Positions 1 through 6,110 of a DNA stretch of 32,962 bases are shown one piece after another. The position numbers were made by a program, and so were the translations under genes. Source of the DNA: Planctomycetota bacterium (GTDB taxonomy: Bacteria > Planctomycetota > UBA8742 > JACQVU01 > JANLHZ01); NCBI GenBank assembly GCA_024653775.1, contig JANLHZ010000073.1, positions 1 to 32,962 on the forward strand. The letters run 5' to 3'. Below the pieces are notes generated by a model, which searched no databases, had not been told where the DNA came from, and worked only from the letters and a program-made list of their open reading frames with translations. Position 1 is the stretch's first letter. Every line of letters starts with the position of its first letter.

Positions 1-211
1 GTAGCCATAGTTCCGATGAGGATTTGGCGACCGAGCGCGGAATGAATATGGTGTGAAGATGTGATGCAGAAACGGTAGTTTATTTTGTTCCGAGGCCTAT
101 AGGATGGATATGACTTCGCGGCGGGAGGTCCGTGCGGAACTTCGCGGCTAAGCTCATTTTCGGCAGGTTCGACCACGAGCTTTAACGACTCGCTCAGAAA
201 TGTGTCTGATA

Positions 212-284
212 CGCGGCATGTAAACATGGCTGTGAGCGGCGCTGCCAGCGGCTCACGGTCAGAATGATCGTGCCGCGCGAAGGA
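212..284. repeat. Degenerate copy of the double-hairpin repeat
   Basis: The stretch is bracketed by CGCGGCA (212-218) and TGCCGCG (271-277). Its right half is a hairpin, CACGGTCA (254-261) / TGATCGTG (265-272), with one G-T pair. Positions 253-284 match 5805-5836 at 28 of 32 bases, so this is a decayed relative of the element at 5758-5881. The left hairpin (GTGAGC...GCTCAC, 232-256) is more eroded. Such GTGGCACGG...CCGTGCCAC elements are dispersed non-coding repeats in several uncultivated lineages; the function is unknown. Confidence 0.6.
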
Positions 285-410
285 TGCGCGTAATCTGAAC
301 CTCCACGGCACTTCCATCTCCGCACAAGAAGTAATTTCATCGCAAAGAGGTGACTTTCGAAGAAAAGTTAAGTGCTTGGGCCCGATTCATCGAACATGCC
401 CATTGTTTCA

Positions 411-461
411 TACGTTTTGCTTAGTCCAATTTGGACTCCAAATTGGACTAAGCAAAACGTA
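411..461. repeat. Perfect 24-bp inverted repeat, 3-nt loop
   Basis: The left arm 411-434 and right arm 438-461 are exact reverse complements over 24 bp, separated only by ACT (435-437). The arms begin TACGTTTTGCTTAGTCC and the centre AGTCCAATTTGGACT is itself nearly palindromic. No T-run follows on either strand, so an intrinsic terminator is not supported. It could be a small palindromic repeat, the end-to-end joining of two terminal inverted repeats, or a protein-binding site. Confidence 0.85.
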
Positions 462-637
462 CTGTTATCTGAGATCATTGGGAGGATTCGACAGACTATC
501 GAGGAGTCCTTCTGAATTTCGAGGTTCCCAGCCCTGCGTTCCACGTAAAACGATCGCCAATTAAGGAACTTCTAACGCTGGGTCGGAAGCGGGGATCGCG
601 ACTCTTAGAACGGGTTCTGAGGTCATCGTGGATCGAG

Positions 638-1213
638 TCACTTCTTCTTGAATACCGCCCGCCAGCCGGTCGGGTGATAGTTCCGGAGGGCCTGGGTTGA
701 CGCCGTCTTGACGTCGCTTATGACATAGTAGCAGCTTCCGTCGGCCCTGTTCGCTGCGTCGAGCATTCTCTGCGTTAACCTGCGGTTGGTCTGGACGAGG
801 ATGATCGACACCGGCCCCGTCTTGCCGGCGCCTTCGAAACTCGTCACCGCGAATCCTTCCATGCGAAGAGCTTCCGCAACTTCGGCGCCCTTCCGCGTGA
901 ATAGCATGCAGAGTTCCTTTCCCATCGCGATGTACCTTTCGATGGAAATGCCGACGTAGTTGCCGAGCGCGAATCCGAACGCGAAGGATATCGCGTACTC
1001 GATTTTGTCGAGGTTGGTGACGACTTTACTCATCGAGAACACCCAAACCATGATTTCGACAAAAGCAAGAATGGTCGGAAGCAGCCTTTTTCCACGGAAA
1101 AGGAATATGGTTCTGAGCGTACCTATGGTGACGTCGAGAATCCTCGCTATCGTAATGAATATGCAAGTCTGGACAACTGGAAAATCTATCTCTAGAAAGA
1201 GCAGTGTTTTCAT
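638..1213 (-). CDS. UPF0316 / DUF2179-type membrane protein
   Basis: This 191-residue protein has an N-terminal membrane domain with three predicted hydrophobic segments: about residues 14-38 (ITIARILDVTIGTLRTIFLF), 45-66 (LLPTILAFVEIMVWVFSMSK) and 72-92 (AISFAFGFALGNYVGISIE). A soluble C-terminal domain of DUF2179 type follows (about 105-170, with VSIILVQTNRR and YYVISDVK). Order and length fit the UPF0316 (DUF5698 + DUF2179) family of inner-membrane proteins, whose molecular role is not established. DUF2179 is thought to be a small ligand-binding domain. The ATG at 1213 lies 13 nt after the stop of the cytidylyltransferase gene, so it is probably the last gene of the gmk operon. The family call rests on motif recognition. 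Confidence 0.85.
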   Translation of the reverse strand: MKTLLFLEIDFPVVQTCIFITIARILDVTIGTLRTIFLFRGKRLLPTILAFVEIMVWVFSMSKVVTNLDKIEYAISFAFGFALGNYVGISIERYIAMGKELCMLFTRKGAEVAEALRMEGFAVTSFEGAGKTGPVSIILVQTNRRLTQRMLDAANRADGSCYYVISDVKTASTQALRNYHPTGWRAVFKKK

Positions 1214-1226
1214 TCAGGACTTCGGT

Positions 1227-1976
1227 CTACATTGCAAATGGAGGGTGCGGAAGTCTCGCAAGCAGGAGTTCCGCGTAATCGAGATCGACTTCGACGTTGA
1301 TGTCTACCGCGCGGTCCCTTCCTACTTTATACAGAGCGATGCGGCCTCCAAATATTTCGTCGAATTTTAAATTCTCGGTTCGAAACGCGTCGAGAAATCC
1401 GCAAAGCGCGAACGCAGGCGCGGATTCGAGGGTCTGACGGTTTGGATAGCTCTTCTCGGACTTTCCGTCCACGAACGGAACGAGGAATCCATCCTCGAGC
1501 TTCTTGCACCAGTACGGATGGGAAGGCGCGTCGACGCAGCTTCGGACGCCGGTGGCGTCTTCCGTCAGCGTAGCGAGCACGTCGCGGACGTCCTCCAGTG
1601 TCCGAAGCGGACTCGTTGGACGAATCATCACGCAGACGTCCGGCTCCGGGCCGTTTGCCGCTAGAAAGTCGATGGCGTGCTTCATCACCGGAAAGTCCGG
1701 CGTGTCGTCCCGCGCAAGCTCGGCGGGTCTGACAAACGGAACGTCCGCGCCCTCGGCCTTCGCGTACTCGATGATTTCCGCGTCCTCGGACGACACGATC
1801 GCGCGCTTCAAAATTCCCGCGTCGACCGCCGCCTGCGCGAGCTTTATCGAATACCAGAGCAGCGGCTTTCCGTCCGGCGGATAGTGCGACTTTCCGACCT
1901 TGCGGAGGTTCTTTCTCCATAGACCCTTGGAGCCGCCGCGGGCGGGGATTACTCCAACTGGATAGTCGAAACTCAT
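1227..1976 (-). CDS. CMP-sugar (acylneuraminate-type) cytidylyltransferase
   Basis: The 249-residue protein starts MSFDYPVGVIPARGGSKGL. IPARGGSKGL.RKN is the nucleotide-binding signature of the NeuA/PseF/LegF cytidylyltransferases. IRPTSPLR, near residue 118, is the second family motif, and DINVEVDLDYAELLLARL near the C-terminus carries the usual acidic D.N...DL..AE pattern. The family activates sialic-acid-like nonulosonic acids (neuraminic, pseudaminic or legionaminic) with CTP, giving CMP-sugars for surface glycans. Which sugar cannot be told, since no nonulosonate synthase is in the window. The frame stays open upstream to 2144, but that part overlaps rpoZ and reads as arginine-rich shadow, so the ATG at 1976 is chosen. 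It overlaps the rpoZ stop as ATGA, indicating translational coupling. Confidence 0.9.
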   Translation of the reverse strand: MSFDYPVGVIPARGGSKGLWRKNLRKVGKSHYPPDGKPLLWYSIKLAQAAVDAGILKRAIVSSEDAEIIEYAKAEGADVPFVRPAELARDDTPDFPVMKHAIDFLAANGPEPDVCVMIRPTSPLRTLEDVRDVLATLTEDATGVRSCVDAPSHPYWCKKLEDGFLVPFVDGKSEKSYPNRQTLESAPAFALCGFLDAFRTENLKFDEIFGGRIALYKVGRDRAVDINVEVDLDYAELLLARLPHPPFAM

Positions 1977-2212
1977 TCCTTTTTGACGACCCTGGGAGTG
2001 TCGTCCTCCTCGCCTTCGAGCAGCAGTCTGATTCGACCTTCCTTGATTTCGCGCAGGGCTACGTCGAGCGGATCGTGCAGATCCGACGTGTCGACGAGCG
2101 TAGGCGAGCCGGTGACGATTTCCCGCACCCGCTTCTGCAGGCAAGCAGTGAGGCGGTAGACGCCGTGGGCCTCGATAAGTTCGTCAATCAGATGCCTTTT
2201 GAACTCGCTCAT
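1973..2212 (-). CDS. rpoZ: RNA polymerase omega subunit
   Basis: This 79-residue protein contains the omega-type pattern YRLTACLQKRVREIVTG followed by DPLDVALREIKEGRI, matching the conserved helix and the 'a..Ei..gki' segment of RpoZ. Omega helps assemble and stabilise the beta' subunit of RNA polymerase. The gene sits immediately after gmk, whose TGA is directly followed by this ATG, and gmk-rpoZ is a widely conserved gene pair that supports the call. The C-terminal tail (EGEEDDTPRVVKKE) is acidic then basic, as is common for omega. Its last codons overlap the start of the next gene as ATGA. Confidence 0.85.
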   Translation of the reverse strand: MSEFKRHLIDELIEAHGVYRLTACLQKRVREIVTGSPTLVDTSDLHDPLDVALREIKEGRIRLLLEGEEDDTPRVVKKE

Positions 2213-2791
2213 TCAATCCTCCGTCGGACCGCGCAAATATCTCGCGGCGATGGCGCGATGCACGCTTTCGATGCAGGCGCCGAGATCGTCGTTGACGACT
2301 TTGAGATCGAAGCTTGTACCACATTCCATTTCCTTTTTCCAGCGCTTCATCCTTTTTTCTATACTTTTTTCATCGTCCGTGCCGCGGCCCTTGAGTCTTT
2401 TCGCAAGCTCGTCATAATCCGGCGGGGAAATGAAAATCCGCAGCAGCGGATAGTTCATTGCGCGGATCTTCTCGCTTCCGTCGACGTCGATGTCGAGGAG
2501 CATTACCTCTCCGGACGCTACCGCTTCGTCGAGAGGAGCCCTCAGGGTGCCGTAGAGCACGCCTTCGTACACCTCGACGTATTCGACGAACCCGTCGGCG
2601 GAAATTTTCGCGCGGAACTCCTCCAGGCTGAGGAAATGGTAGTCGACTCCGTCCTTCTCATTCTCCCTCGGCGGGCGTGTAGTCGCGCTGATGCTGAAGC
2701 GAAACAGCGGATCACGCATCAGACAGCGCGAGATGGTCGTCTTGCCGACCCCCGACGGTCCGGAGAGCACGACCACGAGTCCGGAGAGCAT
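2213..2791 (-). CDS. gmk: Guanylate kinase
   Basis: The enzyme catalyses ATP + GMP to ADP + GDP in purine nucleotide synthesis. From the ATG at 2791 the product is 192 residues: P-loop GPSGVGKTT (about 10-18), the GMP-binding segment SATTRPPRENEKDGVDYHF (about 35-53), YEGVLYGT, and DIDVDGSEKIR, matching the family's LDIDVQG motif. Lid arginines lie in RLKGRGTDDEKSIEKRM. A GTG start at 2839 would add 16 residues. ATG 2791 puts the P-loop at the usual distance from the N-terminus, and neither start has a strong ribosome binding site. It is the first gene of the operon gmk-rpoZ-cytidylyltransferase-UPF0316, with its promoter probably in the short divergent gap to the Rpn gene. Confidence 0.93.
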   Translation of the reverse strand: MLSGLVVVLSGPSGVGKTTISRCLMRDPLFRFSISATTRPPRENEKDGVDYHFLSLEEFRAKISADGFVEYVEVYEGVLYGTLRAPLDEAVASGEVMLLDIDVDGSEKIRAMNYPLLRIFISPPDYDELAKRLKGRGTDDEKSIEKRMKRWKKEMECGTSFDLKVVNDDLGACIESVHRAIAARYLRGPTED

Positions 2792-2934
2792 CTTAGAGAG
2801 TCTTGGCAATTCTGGGAGTTTATTCGTCAATTGGCTCACCCGAAACTGGAAATGGTTCGAGAATCGTCAAACCGGGGTGGTACATTATCATTCTTCCTTT
2901 GGACATTCCACCTGACATTTCATCGAGAACGCCG

Positions 2935-3945
2935 GTGTCGGAACCGAGAGACGACAATTCCCATCTTAATAACCCGCACGACGTGTATTTCCGGTGGATT
3001 TTTTCCCGCGTTGCTTGCGTGGTGAGCTTTCTCGCAAACTATCTCGGTTTCGACCCGGAGAAGGTATTGAAAGTCGACATCATTTCGCTGGATACGCTTT
3101 TGACGGGTGACGATCTGAAAGAAGCCCGCGCCGACGTTCTGTACAGGATCAAGCTCGTCGGATTCAAGTTTTACGTTTATCTGCTCCTCGAGCACAAGAG
3201 TTCGAAGTCGGTCCGCACTCCGGCGCAGATACTAAGGTATCTTGGAAACATTTATTGGAAGCTGTCCGAAAAGCTGAGAAGGCCGGGGGACAAACTGCCC
3301 AGGGTGATTCCGGTGATCGTATACCACGGCAAGAAAATTTGGGACATTCCGGAGAACTTCGGCGAGATAGTGGAGAACGCCCCGGGGCTGGAGGAGTTTC
3401 CGTTCGATTTCAGGTATAAAGTGATTGATCTGGCACATATGTCGTTCGAGGACATCGCCGGGAATCTGCCGCTGAGACTTGGGTTCAGACTCCTGAAGAG
3501 CACGGATCGGTTCGAGGTGGCGATTTCGTGGACGATGACGATGGAGGACTTCAGGAACGAGCTAAAAAGAATGCCGGATGACGAATTGCAATACGAATTC
3601 TCGGCGCCTATGGTATACTCTGTTCGTGGGAAAAAGCTTGCGAAGAAGGCGCTCATTGAAACGATAGAATCGAAGTTGTCGGAAAAGGGTTCGAAAATGG
3701 CAAAGACATGGTTCGACAAAGCGCTTGATAAAAGCTACGCCAAGGGCAAGCTCGAAGGCAAGCTCGAAGGCAAGCTCGAGGGACTCCTGGTCGCAATCAA
3801 AATCAGATTTGGCGAGTCCGCGCGACAATCCGTGGTCGATAAGGCCTCTAAAATCGATCAGGGTATTCTGGACGGCATCGAGTTAGCGCTGAATCGGTCC
3901 AGGGACGAAAAAGAGTTTCTGAAGGCTCTCGAAAAACTCGGATAG
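2935..3945 (+). CDS. Rpn-family nuclease / Transposase_31-like
   Basis: This member of the PD-(D/E)XK 'recombination-promoting nuclease/putative transposase' family has about 336 residues from the GTG start. The family N-terminal motif NNPHDVYFRWIFS is followed by a nuclease core with Asp in ADVLYR (about residue 67) and E-H-K in LLLEHKSS (about 86-88). PRVIPVIVYHG is the next conserved strand. The C-terminus carries the lysine/glutamate repeat GKLEGKLEGKLEG typical of Rpn proteins. Known Rpn proteins nick DNA and promote RecA-independent recombination; some act in phage defence. No ATG lies between 2803 and the conserved region. The frame extends to ATG 2803, but those 44 extra residues overlap gmk's upstream region and lack family similarity, so GTG 2935 is preferred. 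The start is uncertain. Confidence 0.85.
   Translation: MSEPRDDNSHLNNPHDVYFRWIFSRVACVVSFLANYLGFDPEKVLKVDIISLDTLLTGDDLKEARADVLYRIKLVGFKFYVYLLLEHKSSKSVRTPAQILRYLGNIYWKLSEKLRRPGDKLPRVIPVIVYHGKKIWDIPENFGEIVENAPGLEEFPFDFRYKVIDLAHMSFEDIAGNLPLRLGFRLLKSTDRFEVAISWTMTMEDFRNELKRMPDDELQYEFSAPMVYSVRGKKLAKKALIETIESKLSEKGSKMAKTWFDKALDKSYAKGKLEGKLEGKLEGLLVAIKIRFGESARQSVVDKASKIDQGILDGIELALNRSRDEKEFLKALEKLG
3745..3780 (+). repeat. In-frame 12-bp tandem repeat (three units)
   Basis: The unit GGCAAGCTCGAA occurs three times back to back inside the Rpn gene, the last ending GAG, and encodes Gly-Lys-Leu-Glu each time. Because the unit is a multiple of three, copy-number change would lengthen or shorten the predicted helical linker without breaking the frame. 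Such G-K-x-E repeats are characteristic of this family. Confidence 0.9.
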
Positions 3946-3985
3946 CCAGAGTTTCCCGCATCTAATCCACAAATCCAAATTTCAA

Positions 3986-5701
3986 ATGAAAACAACAGGC
4001 GCAAAAATACTCGTCGACGCGCTGCATCGCGTTGGCGTCGAGCGGATTTTCGGCATCCCCGGCTCGCAGAACCTCGAGCTCTACGACGAACTCCGCGACG
4101 CAAAATTCGAGGTCATTCTCGTCACTCACGAGGTCGGCGCGAGTTTCATGGCCGACGCGACGGCGCGCTGCACCGGAAAGATCGGCGCGTTCACCACGGT
4201 CCCTGGTCCCGGAATGACGAACGCGTTCACGGGGATGGGCGAGGCGCTTTTAGACAGCGCGCCCATAATCGCGATCATTCCCGACGTCCGCAACGACATA
4301 AACGAGACGTATCAGCTCCACGAGATCGCGCAGTGCAAGGCCGCGGAACCGCTTGTGAAGATCGCGATAGACCTGAATAGCGCGAACGAGATCGCGGGCG
4401 CGGTGGCGAAGGCGTACAAGGTCGCGAAGGAAGGCGATCCCGGCCCCGCGATGATCAACATGCCCTACAATCTGCTGATCGAAAGCGCGGAATATAATTT
4501 CCAGATGCCGGTGATCGAGAAGCCGCAGATGGACGCGGCGGCGTTCGACGTTATCCGCAGCGCGGTCGTCGGAGCATCGAACCCCGGGATTTACGTCGGA
4601 CAGGGAGTCTTCGGCGCGACGGACGCGCTTAGGAACATCGCGGAGCAACTCGGCGCGCCCGTCGCGACGACCATCTGCGGCCGCGGCGCCATCGCGGAGG
4701 ACCATCCCCTCGCGGTCGGCTTCGGCTTCGGACCGCAGGGAACGAAGACCGCGGAAGAAGCGTTCGCGAAATGCGACGTTATCCTTGCGGTGTCGTGCCG
4801 CTTCGGGGAGGTTGCGACTGCGAGCTACTGCATGAAGCCCAAGGGCAAAGTCTACCACGTCGACATCGATCCGCAGGTCCTCGGGCAGAACATCAAATGC
4901 GAGAAGACGCTGCACGCGGACGCGACCGACTTCCTCGAAAAGCTGTGGACCTCGATCAAGGATTCGCCGAGGAAGAACAGCGATGCGCTCCAGCAGAAAA
5001 TCGCGGCGGGGAAGAAGGCGGAGCGGGACGAAATCCTGAGCGCACCGATGCTCGAAAAAGGCGTGAATCCGCAGAGGTTCGCGCTGAAGCTCCGCGAGAA
5101 AGCCGCGCGGAATGCGATAATGGTCACCGACTCCGGGCATCATCAGTTCATCGCGACTCCCGATTTCGCGATCTACGAGCCGCGCTCCTTCCTCACTCCC
5201 GCCGACTACCAGAGCATGGGCTATGGAGTGCCTGCGCTTGTCGCCTGCGCGCTCGCGCACCGCGGACGGCAGACCATCGGCATCATCGGCGACGGCGGCT
5301 TCCTTATGACCGGCTTCGAACTGATCACCGCCTCGCGTAACGAGGTAAATCCGGTGTGCTGCGTCTTCAACGACGGCAAGCTCGATCTGATCAGCAAGCA
5401 GCAGGGGAAGGCGTACGGCCGGGACTCGCTCGTCAAGCTCCACCAGCCCGACTACGAAGGACTCGCGCGCGGATTCGGCGCGGAATACGTCGCCATCGAG
5501 AGCGACGCCGGGAGCGACGCGGGAATCGAAAAGGCGCTCGCGGTCAAGGGCAAGCCCGTGCTCGTCGATGTGCACATCGTGTACAAAGGCCTGCCGCGGT
5601 TCATGAAAGCCGCGCTGAGCGTGAACATCAAGCGCACCCCGCTCGGGCAGAAATGGCGCTTCGGCAAACGGCTGATCAAGCGCCTCATCTTCGGCGGGTG
5701 A
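3986..5701 (+). CDS. ThDP-dependent acetolactate-synthase-like enzyme
   Basis: The 571-residue protein has the three-domain layout of the acetolactate synthase/pyruvate oxidase family. The N-terminal Pyr domain carries FGIPGSQNL and the cofactor-activating Glu49 (VTHEVGASFMADATAR). The central domain is at about 190-330. The C-terminal PP domain holds the ThDP/Mg site GDGGF (435-439) through Asn462 (CVFNDGKLDL), a 27-residue spacing that fits the GDG-X(24-30)-N rule. The substrate is not determined. No regulatory subunit (ilvN) or branched-chain gene lies nearby, so a true biosynthetic acetolactate synthase is not supported; another 2-oxoacid decarboxylase or carboligase is equally possible. 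The last 30 residues are strongly basic (MKAALSVNIKR...KRLIKRLIFGG), unusual for the family. The start lies 40 nt after the Rpn stop with no clear Shine-Dalgarno. Confidence 0.88.
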   Translation: MKTTGAKILVDALHRVGVERIFGIPGSQNLELYDELRDAKFEVILVTHEVGASFMADATARCTGKIGAFTTVPGPGMTNAFTGMGEALLDSAPIIAIIPDVRNDINETYQLHEIAQCKAAEPLVKIAIDLNSANEIAGAVAKAYKVAKEGDPGPAMINMPYNLLIESAEYNFQMPVIEKPQMDAAAFDVIRSAVVGASNPGIYVGQGVFGATDALRNIAEQLGAPVATTICGRGAIAEDHPLAVGFGFGPQGTKTAEEAFAKCDVILAVSCRFGEVATASYCMKPKGKVYHVDIDPQVLGQNIKCEKTLHADATDFLEKLWTSIKDSPRKNSDALQQKIAAGKKAERDEILSAPMLEKGVNPQRFALKLREKAARNAIMVTDSGHHQFIATPDFAIYEPRSFLTPADYQSMGYGVPALVACALAHRGRQTIGIIGDGGFLMTGFELITASRNEVNPVCCVFNDGKLDLISKQQGKAYGRDSLVKLHQPDYEGLARGFGAEYVAIESDAGSDAGIEKALAVKGKPVLVDVHIVYKGLPRFMKAALSVNIKRTPLGQKWRFGKRLIKRLIFGG

Positions 5702-5757
5702 GCGCTGATTCCCGACCACGTGCAGCATAGGCGTCTCGCTTGAATGTACCAAATAAT

Positions 5758-5881
5758 CGTGAACGTTCGGTGAAACACGTGGCACGGACGTCTCGTCCGT
5801 GTTTTCACGGTCAGGATGACCGTGCCACGCAAAGGAAACGCCTGGAACGTTCCAAACAACGTGGTTCACCGAACATTCACG
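5758..5881. repeat. Nested double-hairpin repeat element
   Basis: The outer arms 5758-5778 (CGTGAACGTTCGGTGAAACAC) and 5861-5881 are reverse complements at 19 of 21 positions. Inside lie two perfect hairpins: CACGGACG/CGTCCGTG (5783-5790, 5794-5801) and CACGGTCA/TGACCGTG (5806-5813, 5817-5824). The pair is itself framed by GTGGCACGG...CCGTGCCAC. The layout of nested inverted repeats without a gene resembles a MITE or REP-like element. A decayed relative is at 212-284. The true outer ends cannot be fixed without other copies. Confidence 0.75.
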
Positions 5882-5968
5882 GAAATTCGAGCATAAAGTC
5901 AAGTATCCCGCAAGTTTCGTCCGGCGAGATGTGTCTAAACCTTTGCGACAATTCACATGATCTTTTCG

Positions 5969-5997
5969 TGTGCATTTTGCGTAGGAATCGCTATAAT
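5969..5997 (+). promoter_or_regulatory. Candidate sigma-70-like promoter for the first giant gene
   Basis: TATAAT at 5992-5997 is a perfect -10 hexamer, 113 nt before the ATG at 6111. The hexamer 17 nt further upstream (TGTGCA, 5969-5974) matches the -35 consensus at only three positions. No extended -10 TG is present. The location is sensible, but the call rests almost entirely on the -10 box. Confidence 0.4.
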
Positions 5998-6110
5998 CGC
6001 TGGCGGTGAAGAAGAAGACGATTAGATGATTGTTGGACGCAGCGATCAAAATTTCATTCTGACACACCGGTTTTCCAAGTCATAGAATTCTGAATTTGCA
6101 TCGAGAATCG

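Larger units (their letters stand above)
1..637. other. Gene-free stretch at the left edge
   Basis: No convincing coding region is visible. Frames are short, with no recognisable motif, and the longest plus-strand one (376-564) simply runs through the perfect inverted repeat at 411-461. The stretch lies downstream of the minus-strand operon that ends at 638. It holds two repeat structures, listed separately. I saw no T-tract terminator after the UPF0316 gene and no tRNA. Confidence 0.6.
5702..6110. other. Intergenic region upstream of the first giant gene
   Basis: This 409-bp gap holds the intact double-hairpin repeat (5758-5881) and a candidate promoter with a consensus TATAAT (5992-5997). 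Between them (5882-5968) I see nothing recognisable. The frames here are short and antisense or repeat-derived. Confidence 0.6.

Noticed and set aside
153-200. GGTTCGA motif as a possible tRNA T-arm
   Set aside because: No matching acceptor stem, anticodon arm or D-arm can be drawn around it.
376-564. 62-codon plus-strand frame at the left edge
   Set aside because: It is largely made of the perfect inverted repeat at 411-461 and has no motif or ribosome binding site.
1974-2144. N-terminal extension of the cytidylyltransferase to 2144
   Set aside because: It overlaps rpoZ in another frame and is Arg/Ala-rich without family similarity; the family motif starts right after ATG 1976.
2820-2918. 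Minus-strand 32-codon frame (MSGGMSKGRMIMYHPGLTIL...) just upstream of gmk
   Set aside because: The sequence looks somewhat protein-like and is in leader-peptide position, but it does not resemble the DUF370/RemA protein often found there, has no ribosome binding site, and lies in the divergent promoter region.
4250-6067. 605-codon minus-strand open frame opposite the ThDP enzyme
   Set aside because: It is antisense to a gene with full family motifs, has low-complexity Arg/Asp/Val composition and no recognisable domain; it results from G/C-ending codons on the other strand.
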